Below are positions 55,959-64,000 of a stretch of DNA of 64,000 nt, one piece after another (position 1 is the stretch's first letter; each line of letters begins with the position of its first letter). Below the pieces are notes generated by a model that ran no database searches, was not told the origin of the DNA, and saw nothing but the letters and a program-made list of their open reading frames with translations. Made by a program: the position numbers and the translations under genes. This DNA comes from Flavobacterium agrisoli (GTDB taxonomy: Bacteria > Bacteroidota > Bacteroidia > Flavobacteriales > Flavobacteriaceae), in NCBI RefSeq assembly GCF_016522065.1, contig NZ_JAEHFV010000003.1, forward strand, positions 1-64,000. The letters run 5' to 3'.

Positions 55959-57590
55959 ATGAACGGAAAACATATATTGAAATACCTAACCGCAATCCTA
56001 CTAGTAGTAGGATTGGCAGTTAGCTGTGAAAGTTATAACGAGCCATTATTGGATGGATTGGGTAACAGCAGACAGTTTTCGCCTACGGATGTAACGGCTA
56101 AGATTAGAAATCAAACCAATGTCGAATTGAATTGGATGACCCGCGAGAGTGATGATCACTATGTGGTAGAATTCAGTGCCGATGACACTACGTTTGGAAC
56201 CATTTTTAAAACCGTAGAAGTGACGGCTGCCCAATTGCCAGTTACAGTAGCTTTAGAAGGAGAAACGTTATATTCTATTCGTGTTAAAGCGGTAAGCGCT
56301 TCTGGTTTAGAAGATTCAAAATGGACAGTGGTTACAGCAACTACGCTTTCAGAACAATTATTCTTGCCTATTCAAGATACCGATATTGCGTCAAAACAAG
56401 CTACTTTACGTTGGACTGCAGGAAGTAATGTAACTAAAATTGTAGCTAATCCAGGTGAAATTACGCATATCATTACGGCTGAAGAAAAAGCGGCAGGTGT
56501 AGCTGTGGTTACAGGATTAAGCCCAGAAACCAACTACCAAGCCGATTTATTTAACGGTACTAAAAGACGTGGAGCTACTACCTTTACAACAGGTGTTGAT
56601 ATCGGTGATGGAATCTTAGTTAAAAATGATCAAGACTTGATTGATGTTGTTAAAAATGCTACTTCAGGAGCTAAACTATTCTTAGAACCTGGAGAGTATA
56701 AAACGTTAAATGCAGATAATACGTATAGTACAGAAATAAAATTTGATAAGTCTATCACAATTAGTGGTATTCCGGGCAAAGAAAAACCTTTGTTACGTTA
56801 TAAGTTTACTGCTGAAGCAGGAGTGAGTAATGTTTCTTTGTTAAATCTTGAGTTAGATGGTAGAATTTATGGAAAAGAAAATAAACTTGAAAATATAAAC
56901 AATGCTGCATTACTAACGCTTACTGGAGCTGGAAGCAATTATTCAGATATACTTATTAGCGGTTGTAAAGTTCATGATTATTCGAGAGCTTTAGTGTCGG
57001 CAAGTAATGCTACCCTCTCTAAAATTGCATCCATAACTGTTGAAAATTGCGAAGTAACAAATGTAAATACAAATGCAGGTGCAGATTTTATTGATGTAAG
57101 AACTGCTTATGTGGCTAGCATCGTACTAAAAAATTCAACATTTAATGCTTGTTCAGAGGATAGAGATTTTATCCGTGTAGATGCTGCTAAAGATTTAACA
57201 GCAACAGGACTTACTACAAATGTGTTAGTTGAAAGTTGTACGTTAAATAATGTTTCAAATTCGCCAAAATTGACAGATCCTGTCGCTACGGCACCTAAAC
57301 GAATTTTGTACGTTCGTTTTGATAAAAATGCATCCGTATTAAAAAATACATTAATAACTAATACCAATGCAATTCATTCTAATCAAACAACTACTAACAT
57401 GCCAGTATTTGCTGTTAATAATTATTTTAACGCAACTAATTTTCAGAATACAGCAATTGGTAGTAACAAAGTTGATGGAACAGGTACAACTTTAAATCCT
57501 GGTTTTGCTAATGCTGCCAATGGTGATTTTACAATCAGTAATCAAGATTTAAAAGACAATAAAGTGGGTGATCCACGTTGGATTAAATAA
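55959..57590 (+). CDS. DUF4957/DUF5123-type pectin-locus lipoprotein with FN3 domains
   Basis: The 543-residue protein has a lipobox (VGLAVSC, Cys at about 22) followed by two fibronectin type III-like domains (about 38-125 and 130-212) and a C-terminal parallel beta-helix (220-543) that ends GDPRW, a usual ending of DUF4957/DUF5123 proteins. These accompany SusCD in pectin loci of Bacteroidota. A surface-binding or lyase-like role has been supposed for them; no catalytic residues are visible here. It lies 38 bases after susD and is followed by a terminator. Confidence 0.75.
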   Translation: MNGKHILKYLTAILLVVGLAVSCESYNEPLLDGLGNSRQFSPTDVTAKIRNQTNVELNWMTRESDDHYVVEFSADDTTFGTIFKTVEVTAAQLPVTVALEGETLYSIRVKAVSASGLEDSKWTVVTATTLSEQLFLPIQDTDIASKQATLRWTAGSNVTKIVANPGEITHIITAEEKAAGVAVVTGLSPETNYQADLFNGTKRRGATTFTTGVDIGDGILVKNDQDLIDVVKNATSGAKLFLEPGEYKTLNADNTYSTEIKFDKSITISGIPGKEKPLLRYKFTAEAGVSNVSLLNLELDGRIYGKENKLENINNAALLTLTGAGSNYSDILISGCKVHDYSRALVSASNATLSKIASITVENCEVTNVNTNAGADFIDVRTAYVASIVLKNSTFNACSEDRDFIRVDAAKDLTATGLTTNVLVESCTLNNVSNSPKLTDPVATAPKRILYVRFDKNASVLKNTLITNTNAIHSNQTTTNMPVFAVNNYFNATNFQNTAIGSNKVDGTGTTLNPGFANAANGDFTISNQDLKDNKVGDPRWIK

Positions 57591-57610
57591 GTTCTTTTTA
57601 AATTTTTATA

Positions 57611-57649
57611 AAAAAGGTGTGTTCTCTAACGGGAACATGCCTTTTTTTT
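57611..57649 (+). terminator. Terminator inside the pectin locus
   Basis: AAAAAGGTGTGTTC pairs with GAACATGCCTTTTT over 14 bp with two G-U pairs, followed by eight T. It separates the uptake and binding genes from the enzyme genes. Confidence 0.82.
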
Positions 57650-57677
57650 ACCCTTCATAATTTTAAAAATAGGAAAA

Positions 57678-59144
57678 ATGAAATCTAAATACGGTCTACT
57701 AAGCGTCTTTTTTTTGGCTTTAATCTCCTGTTCCAGTGATACACCCACTGAGGAAGTGCCGACTACCATTACGGTGGAAAGTCTCACAGTGCAAGGCAGT
57801 GACATCACCACTGGAACAACCACACAACTGGCTGTGGTAGTAAAACCTGATAATGCAAATGATAAGTCTATAGTTTGGAAATCCTCAGATACATCCGTTG
57901 CGAATGTCTCAAACGAAGGATTAGTAACCGCAACTAAAAATGGTTCCGTTACCCTTACAGCTACTGCCAAAGACCAAGGTACGGTACAAGCTTCTAAAAC
58001 CATAATTATTTCAAGTTTTACACCGGAAGCCCCAAAAGCCGACTTTACAGTCAATTCGACGGCTGAATTACTAGTGGCTTTAAATACGGTAAAAGCGGGG
58101 CAAATTATCGAAGTTAACGAAGGAACATACCCGATAACAACCCGAATCAACATTACTACTTCTGGCTTAAGTGATAAAAAAATCACCATCAGAGGTATAG
58201 AGGGAAAGGGACGCCCAAAATTGGATTTTTCAGCCATGAGCGAAGGTTCTTCCAATCAAGGCATCGTGTTAAAAGCGGATTATTGGTATTTTAAAGGAAT
58301 CGATATTTTTCATGCTGGCGATAACGGCATGCAAATTACCGGCAGTAACAATACCATCGAATTCATGACTTTTTCAGAATGTGCCGATTCAGGACTTCAA
58401 CTAGACAATGGGGCTGCTAATAATTTAATTCTGAATTGCGATTCGTTTTTTAATGCCGATTCTTCTTTAGAAAATGCCGATGGTTTTGCGTGTAAATTAA
58501 CCGCGGGTTCTGGAAATAAATTCGTAGGCTGTCGCGCTTGGCAAAATCTGGACGACGGTTGGGACGGTTACCTTCGAGGAACGGATAACATTACCACCAC
58601 TTACGAAAATTGCTGGGCCGTAAAAAATGGGTATTTGAAAACGGGTTCTAAGGGAGAAGGTGATGGCAACGGATTCAAAACAGGAGGTAGCGATGATAAA
58701 TTATTAAAACACAATGCCAAATACACCAATTGCATTGCAGCTGGAAATGTTGCCGACGGATTCGATCATAACAGCAACCGTGGCGACGTGACCCTCTACA
58801 ATTGTTCGGCTTATGATAATGGTAGAAATTATTCATTCAGTGCAACAAATCCGTTAAACAAACTCATCATTAAAAACTGCAATACGTTAGGAGCCTACGG
58901 AACAACTTTGGCAACTACAGTCGAAACCACCCATAACAGTTGGTTAATCGGAACCACAGTAACGGCATCCGACTTTAAAAGCGTAGACTATACGGAATTA
59001 CTAGCAGCCAGAAAAGCCGACGGTAGTTTGCCAGATGTAAATTTCTTTAAACTTAACGCAAACAGCAATATGATCGACAAAGGAACCGATGTAGGCTTGC
59101 CTTTTAAAGGCGCGGCTCCCGATCTAGGTGCTTTTGAGTTCTAA
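57678..59144 (+). CDS. PL9-family pectate lyase lipoprotein with BIG2 domain
   Basis: The 488-residue protein has a lipobox (LALISC, Cys18), an Ig-like BIG2 domain (about 30-112) and a right-handed beta-helix (125-488). The helix carries the PL9 pattern: Asp268 in ADGFACK, Asp292, Asp293 and Asp296 in DDGWD, and Lys334 in NGFKTGG. The spacings from Asp268 (24, 25, 28) equal those of the calcium-binding residues D209, D233, D234 and D237 of Dickeya Pel9A; Lys334 corresponds to the catalytic base K273. It cleaves polygalacturonate by beta-elimination, probably at the cell surface. Confidence 0.9.
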   Translation: MKSKYGLLSVFFLALISCSSDTPTEEVPTTITVESLTVQGSDITTGTTTQLAVVVKPDNANDKSIVWKSSDTSVANVSNEGLVTATKNGSVTLTATAKDQGTVQASKTIIISSFTPEAPKADFTVNSTAELLVALNTVKAGQIIEVNEGTYPITTRINITTSGLSDKKITIRGIEGKGRPKLDFSAMSEGSSNQGIVLKADYWYFKGIDIFHAGDNGMQITGSNNTIEFMTFSECADSGLQLDNGAANNLILNCDSFFNADSSLENADGFACKLTAGSGNKFVGCRAWQNLDDGWDGYLRGTDNITTTYENCWAVKNGYLKTGSKGEGDGNGFKTGGSDDKLLKHNAKYTNCIAAGNVADGFDHNSNRGDVTLYNCSAYDNGRNYSFSATNPLNKLIIKNCNTLGAYGTTLATTVETTHNSWLIGTTVTASDFKSVDYTELLAARKADGSLPDVNFFKLNANSNMIDKGTDVGLPFKGAAPDLGAFEF

Positions 59145-59157
59145 CCAAACAAACACT

Positions 59158-59177
59158 GCTTAGCTGACCACTAAGCG
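59158..59177 (+). repeat. Hairpin between the lyase and esterase genes
   Basis: GCTTAG and CTAAGC pair around CTGACCA. There is no T-run, so a processing or stabilising hairpin is more likely than a terminator. Confidence 0.4.
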
Positions 59178-59229
59178 GTGTATAAAAATCGAGACTATTA
59201 ACTATTTATAAACCAAATTCATTACAATT

Positions 59230-62200
59230 ATGAAAAAAAATTATTTGTTTTTTCTGTTGTTGATTCTAAATGCAATCCTAGTGAGGGGGCAAATTACGAA
59301 TACAACAACCTATGATTTTACAGATGGTACTATTATTGCTGCCAAGCAGAGTGCTGATGGTAAACTGACTTTAGGAGGTGCCTATATTTGGCACAACAGT
59401 GACCCAAAAGGTTACGGATTAAATTTAAAAGAAAATCAAGAAATCAATATTGCTGTTCCAGGAAGCTGTACAATACGCTTTGTAGGATCACAATATTCGG
59501 GTTTAAAATTAACCGGAACAGCGGGTGCAGTTAACTTAGGTACGCAAGTGACTAAAGTGGTTAATGATAAAGTAGATGCCTATGATTTTGTATATTCAGG
59601 GGTAGCTGCGGTTTTAAATTTTAAAGCGGTAGCAGGTACGGGTGGTGATATTTACCTGCCAAAACTGGAAGTGATTCCGGCGCAATTGGGTAAAGATTTT
59701 ACAACCGCGGGCAAAAATATAACATACACTTATGATTTAAGAGATTCAAGCATTATTCCAAGTACATACCCAGGTAATAACTATGAATTGGGATTATTTA
59801 AAATTGAGGCGGGTTGTTGTAATGCATACAGTTTAAATGGAACACAACACGGGATTGTTTTTAAAACAGGCAATAAAATAACGCTTAAAGTAGCTGGAAA
59901 TAGTTACATTAGATTAGCAACAGATCAATATTCGGGGGGAACCATTACAGCATCCAGCACAACAGGAGCTTTTGATGTTACTTCAAAAAGCAATACAGGT
60001 ACAACGTTTAGTACAGCTGCTCCTAAATATGTTGATTTTCTGTATGTAGGTACTGCTGGTACGGTTACGCTTGAAAGTTTTGGAGGAACAAACTATCTAC
60101 CCTATATAGAAGTTTCTCCTGTTCCTTATGATGTTTCGTTGGCATCCTACAAACAGAAAACGGGTACTATTACAATAAACGGAACTACAATTACACTCCA
60201 ATCAGGAGCTGATGCAGCTTCTAATGCTACGGTTACCCTTAGTTCAGGGACTTTAATTAGCGCTACTAGTACGAAGGCTTCTATACGAATTAACTTGGGT
60301 GGTGCAGCATTAAGCTCCCTAACACCTACAGTAAGTGGCGACATAGCATCGGCAAGTATCGTAAACGATGTATTAACAGTAACCTATACGGAAAACGCTA
60401 CAGACCCGAAATCGTATGAAATTACCATAAAAGATAATAGTGTGGTGGCCAATCCCGAATTCGGAAAATCGTATGCCTATAATTTTGCGGATGCCTCAGA
60501 GATGCCTCAAACTTCTTATACGACTTTACGTTACAATACCTATGTAACCAAAGATGGGTTGGTTGCGATCAATAGCAATACAACCAACGATGCTATAAAA
60601 TTTGGCTTTCATGATGCAACTCATGGAGGTGTTTTTTATTCGGGTAATTCCTTTGATATTGCGGTAGCTGGTAATGCAACCATCACCTTTGTGGCTTGTA
60701 CTTATGGCTCTTCCGATGCTGTTTTGGAATTTAGAGATGCAAATAATAAGCTTTTAGAAACCATTAAGGCGCAAAATAAAGGCTTGGCCGATGCACAACC
60801 GTTTAGTTTTTCGTATACGGGACCTAAAGGAATTATTACAGCCAAATTGGTAAGTACTGCAAGTCCTGCAGGAGAAATTTACCTCCACAGCATGAACGTA
60901 GAAAATGCGGCCGAAATAATTGCTTCTAACGGGAAAATTGATGTTTGGGATTTTGGGGCTAAGCAACTGTCTGCCGACTTGTATAATAATAAATTGACAG
61001 AAACTGCTATTAACGATTGGTATCCTAAATCAGTAACGACAGGTAGTACTACGAATACGTTGCCTTCTTTTTCTGCTGGTGTTTTAAGCTGGGTAGGAGG
61101 TACAAATGACCGTTTGCGCACAGCCAATACTAATTTAACACGTTTTGATGATACTTTTTCAGGTACTGCTGATTACCAAGGAAGGGTGTATGTAAACGCT
61201 TCCGCTGCGGTAGGTCGCTATATGAGTTTGACATTAAGTGCCGATGATGAAGTAACCATAATTGCAAAAACCGACGACAAGGGGTTAATTAACTTTGAAT
61301 ATGTGGGTAACCCTGCGGAACAAACTGATAAGCTTGCCTTGTCTTCCACCATAACGGAACTTAAATTTGTAGCAAAAAAAGCAGGTACGTATCACATTTT
61401 TGATACACAAAATAAGCCAAGTTATTACAGGATTTACAGAAAAGATGCCTCTTACGCAAACCTTACCGGTGTAATTGATTTGACGCAAGCGAACGGAATT
61501 CCAGCGAACTACAATGTGCTTTTTACCAACGAAGCTGGAAAAGTATTTAATGCTACGGTGGCATCAGGTAATTATTCAGTAAAACTTCCAATTGGATATA
61601 CGTATAAATTAAGCCTGGCTAATGCCAATGGATATGTGATTGATAACGAAACTACTTTACAGGTAACGCCAACTACAACCAATTACAACCTCATCATTAA
61701 AAAAGTGGCGTTATTTACAGTAACCGGTAATGTAGTAGGCTATGAATTGGATCCTTCTAAAGTGGTCTTGACCTATACACCCGATGTAATGGCAAATAAA
61801 ATCTATGTACCGATGCCGGTAGTAAATCCCACAACGGGAGCATATACGGTCGATCTAGAACCCAATACACTTTATACGATTTCAGCACAAAACGTAAACG
61901 ATTTCGAGATAGTACCCAATACCATAACTATTACAGATAATACGACGAGAGATGTGTTTTTTAGACTTAAACAAAAGTATCCAATCGCTATCAATACCAC
62001 AGGCTTGAATGAGACACAATTGGAAAGTTTAAAACTAAAATTTACCAATTTAAACGAATCGGGTTATGCATATGAGTTCAATACATTATCAGAAGTAGCA
62101 TTGCGTAACGGTACATACAGTATAACGGCTACAGGCTTAAACAGTAGTGAGGTTGTAATGACGTTAACCTCTAACCTTAAAGTTGCCGATGCAGCGACAA

Positions 62201-63744
62201 TAAAAACGCTTGATTTTGTACCGCCGCCAGCAACAGCTGCTATAGGTTATATGCCAGTGATTACAGTAGGAAAAGACAAATCTTACAAAACGATTACCGA
62301 AGCATTGTCGGATGTTAAAAGAATGACCCGCACCGCTACCGAGCGTGTGACCATCATGATCGATCCTGGGAATTACGAAGAAATGTTGGTAATCAACCAG
62401 CCAAATGTGACCTTGAAAAACGCGGCAGCTACGCCAAGTATTGCCTTGGCAAATAAAGGGGTCGACATTGATCCAAATGCGGTGCGTATTACATCCTACT
62501 ACGGACATGGATACAACTATTACAGTATGTCAAACGATCAAAAATGGCATGCTGATGTGCTAAAAGTAAACAAAGAAAATGGTTCTTTGAGCTATGAGAA
62601 CAAAGGTTCAGGAACTACAAACGGATCTTACTGGAATGCAACCGTAGTGGTTAGCGCTAGCGGATTCCAAGCAGATGATATCATTTTTGAAAATTCCTTC
62701 AACCAATACATTTCCAAAAAAGAATCAGAAGATGTAGTGGTAATGTGGGCAACAGGAGGTAAAGGTATACGTCCTACCAATGCAGGAAATACCGCTGTAC
62801 AAAACAAATCGTTTGTAGAAAGAGCAGCCGCCTTGTCGATTTTAGACAATACCGATAAAGTAATTTTAAACAAATGCCGCGTAATTGGTCGCCAAGATTC
62901 TTTCTATGGAGGGAAAAAAGCCAGAGTAGCCATTTACAAAGGGGTGATGATGGGAGGTACTGATTATATTTTTGGAGGTATGAATGCGGTTTTTTATAAA
63001 TCAGATTTAGCTATGAACACCAGCGAAGATAACAACGATGTGTCCTACATCACGGCAGCACAGCAAGATGCAGGAAGAGGATATTTAATGTACGAATGTA
63101 AGGTGACTTCGGCACTTCCAGGTACCGAAACTGCTTCGGCTTATCGCTCTAAACCGGGTTATTTTGGAAGACCTTGGGCGGCTACAACCAGTGAGGTAGT
63201 GTTTTTTAACACAACAATTGAAACTTCTGACAATCCAAGTTTTAACGGACAATCATTGATTGTGCCAGTAGGATGGAATAATGGTTTAGGTGGAGAATCT
63301 AAGAAAATGTACGAATACGGTACAAAAGAACTTTCAGGTGTAAACAACCAAGCCACCAGAGCAAGTTGGGCTACAACCTTGAGTACTATAACGAATAAAA
63401 CAACAGCAAATCCTACCTTGGCCGATGGTACCGAAATTACCACACTCAATTTTACACAAGGTAATGACGGTTGGGATCCTTTCGATAGTTTAATAGCGGC
63501 CGATGTACTAGGAACCAAATCCTACCAACCCACAACCCAGGTGCAAGTGTATGCGTTAAAAAACCGCATTGTGGTTTCGAATGTGAAAGAGGCGACTACA
63601 GTAACGCTGTACAACTTATCTGGAGCCTTGGTGAAAACCATCACCACTTTTTCGGATACCGAATTTGAATTCAAAAAAGGAATTTGGATTGCCGTAATCA
63701 ACGCACCCGACGGTCAAAAATCGGTTAAATTGATAACACACTAA
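59230..63744 (+). CDS. Multi-domain CE8 pectin methylesterase with T9SS tail
   Basis: The 1504-residue protein starts with a signal peptide (to about residue 21). Residues 22-740 hold four related beta-rich modules (about 22-152, 162-299, 413-560, 568-740), with an Ig-like spacer at 300-407. Three more small beta domains fill 741-1000. The CE8 pectinesterase domain (about 1008-1410) has Asp1223 in GRQDSFYG, Asp1245 in GGTDYIFGG and Arg1314 in FGRPWA, the three catalytic residues of the family. Residues 1430-1504 are a type A T9SS sorting domain (VTLYNLSGALVKTI), so the enzyme is exported by type IX secretion. It removes methyl groups from pectin and prepares it for the PL9 lyase. Confidence 0.9.
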   Translation: MKKNYLFFLLLILNAILVRGQITNTTTYDFTDGTIIAAKQSADGKLTLGGAYIWHNSDPKGYGLNLKENQEINIAVPGSCTIRFVGSQYSGLKLTGTAGAVNLGTQVTKVVNDKVDAYDFVYSGVAAVLNFKAVAGTGGDIYLPKLEVIPAQLGKDFTTAGKNITYTYDLRDSSIIPSTYPGNNYELGLFKIEAGCCNAYSLNGTQHGIVFKTGNKITLKVAGNSYIRLATDQYSGGTITASSTTGAFDVTSKSNTGTTFSTAAPKYVDFLYVGTAGTVTLESFGGTNYLPYIEVSPVPYDVSLASYKQKTGTITINGTTITLQSGADAASNATVTLSSGTLISATSTKASIRINLGGAALSSLTPTVSGDIASASIVNDVLTVTYTENATDPKSYEITIKDNSVVANPEFGKSYAYNFADASEMPQTSYTTLRYNTYVTKDGLVAINSNTTNDAIKFGFHDATHGGVFYSGNSFDIAVAGNATITFVACTYGSSDAVLEFRDANNKLLETIKAQNKGLADAQPFSFSYTGPKGIITAKLVSTASPAGEIYLHSMNVENAAEIIASNGKIDVWDFGAKQLSADLYNNKLTETAINDWYPKSVTTGSTTNTLPSFSAGVLSWVGGTNDRLRTANTNLTRFDDTFSGTADYQGRVYVNASAAVGRYMSLTLSADDEVTIIAKTDDKGLINFEYVGNPAEQTDKLALSSTITELKFVAKKAGTYHIFDTQNKPSYYRIYRKDASYANLTGVIDLTQANGIPANYNVLFTNEAGKVFNATVASGNYSVKLPIGYTYKLSLANANGYVIDNETTLQVTPTTTNYNLIIKKVALFTVTGNVVGYELDPSKVVLTYTPDVMANKIYVPMPVVNPTTGAYTVDLEPNTLYTISAQNVNDFEIVPNTITITDNTTRDVFFRLKQKYPIAINTTGLNETQLESLKLKFTNLNESGYAYEFNTLSEVALRNGTYSITATGLNSSEVVMTLTSNLKVADAATIKTLDFVPPPATAAIGYMPVITVGKDKSYKTITEALSDVKRMTRTATERVTIMIDPGNYEEMLVINQPNVTLKNAAATPSIALANKGVDIDPNAVRITSYYGHGYNYYSMSNDQKWHADVLKVNKENGSLSYENKGSGTTNGSYWNATVVVSASGFQADDIIFENSFNQYISKKESEDVVVMWATGGKGIRPTNAGNTAVQNKSFVERAAALSILDNTDKVILNKCRVIGRQDSFYGGKKARVAIYKGVMMGGTDYIFGGMNAVFYKSDLAMNTSEDNNDVSYITAAQQDAGRGYLMYECKVTSALPGTETASAYRSKPGYFGRPWAATTSEVVFFNTTIETSDNPSFNGQSLIVPVGWNNGLGGESKKMYEYGTKELSGVNNQATRASWATTLSTITNKTTANPTLADGTEITTLNFTQGNDGWDPFDSLIAADVLGTKSYQPTTQVQVYALKNRIVVSNVKEATTVTLYNLSGALVKTITTFSDTEFEFKKGIWIAVINAPDGQKSVKLITH

Positions 63745-63765
63745 GTATCCTTTTTATAAAAATGC

Positions 63766-63798
63766 AAAGCTGCATGGAGAAATTCCTGCAGCTTTTTT
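63766..63798 (+). terminator. Terminator of the pectin operon
   Basis: AAAGCTGCA and TGCAGCTTT form a 9-bp stem extended by GGA/TCC, followed by seven T. Confidence 0.85.
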
Positions 63799-63911
63799 TA
63801 TATGTGTACTGTGCTAAACTCCTTATTTTGTTAAGAGCATGCGGTATTGGGATAATTAAAAGACTAAAAATTATAATATCATAAAAAAAATGAAAAATTA
63901 GTACGAAATGA

Positions 63912-63956
63912 TTTGTTACTTTAAAACACAAAGATTACTTTTATGTAATCGATTAC
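63912..63956 (+). promoter_or_regulatory. Promoter and operator of the next gene
   Basis: TTTG (63912-63915), 20 bases, then TACTTTTA (63936-63943) form a promoter-like pair. Directly after it stands the perfect 12-bp palindrome GTAATCGATTAC (63945-63956), which shares 11 of 12 bases with the susC operator in the same relative position. Confidence 0.6.
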
Positions 63957-63988
63957 GTATTATATTTAACTAAATTAAAACCTATTTT

Positions 63989-64000
63989 ATGAAAAGAAAA
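63989..64000 (+). CDS. Start of a further gene, cut by the window edge
   Basis: Only ATG AAA AGA AAA (MKRK) is visible. The operator 33 bases upstream is the same as that before susC, so the gene is probably another member of the pectin regulon. Confidence 0.5.

Noticed and set aside
57626..58255. 209-codon antisense frame over the start of the PL9 gene
   Set aside because: It runs across the internal terminator and a clear lipoprotein signal and BIG2 domain on the + strand; hydrophobic composition results from the complement of Thr/Asn/Lys-rich sequence.
59158..59177. Hairpin after the PL9 gene as a terminator
   Set aside because: Stem of only 6 bp and no T-run.

Overview
The window is AT-rich chromosomal DNA from a member of the Bacteroidota, most likely a Flavobacterium or a close relative. 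This rests on a SusC/SusD pair, a type IX secretion tail, promoters of the TTTG / TAnnTTTG type in front of many genes, weak or absent Shine-Dalgarno sequences, and gene products typical of Flavobacteriaceae (PafA phosphatase, COX15-type heme A synthase). No IS element, prophage, CRISPR array or tRNA gene was seen.

Layout. 1-9005: the 3' end of a 5S rRNA, then forward genes for a MATE exporter, RlmF, an alpha/beta-hydrolase lipoprotein, UvrB, a dipeptide epimerase, a one-domain DUF1456 protein and the PafA phosphatase. 9079-16444 (reverse): lysA and gltB-gltD. 16858-21730: sucC (+), ctaA and a CCA-adding enzyme (-), yaaA (+). 21817-26519 (reverse): tetR-tolC-emrA-emrB drug efflux operon behind two tandem palindromic operators. 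26670-35991 (reverse): a trp operon in the order trpE, tautomerase-like gene, lipoprotein, trpG, D, C, F, B, GGCT-like gene, trpA, 2H phosphoesterase, PH-domain gene. It is preceded by a complete attenuator: a 16-residue leader peptide with three consecutive Trp codons, a consensus promoter and an intrinsic terminator. 36088-39389 (reverse): a secreted beta-helix protein and a marR-nitroreductase-yceI operon with two operators placed 30 bp apart.

39447-46814 is a sulfur and respiration block: two YeeE/YedE thiosulfate-transporter halves and a persulfide dioxygenase-rhodanese fusion (reverse), cytochrome bd oxidase cydAB (forward), a TauE/SafE permease and a Crp/Fnr regulator (reverse), and a single-domain rhodanese (forward). 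Two GTGA-N6-TTAC sites stand at exactly the same distance from the -7 elements of the dioxygenase and TauE promoters, which suggests the adjacent Crp-type regulator activates both. 46880-50383 holds a GapN-like dehydrogenase, an outer-membrane barrel, an OsmC protein and an unknown helical protein.

50877-63744 is a pectin utilization locus: SusC, SusD, a DUF4957/DUF5123-type lipoprotein, a PL9 pectate lyase lipoprotein with intact catalytic residues, and a 1504-residue CE8 pectin methylesterase with four repeat-like N-terminal modules and a T9SS tail. A palindromic AATCGATT operator overlaps the probable start of transcription of susC and recurs in front of the gene that begins at the window's right edge. 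An intrinsic terminator between the binding genes and the enzyme genes probably sets their relative expression.
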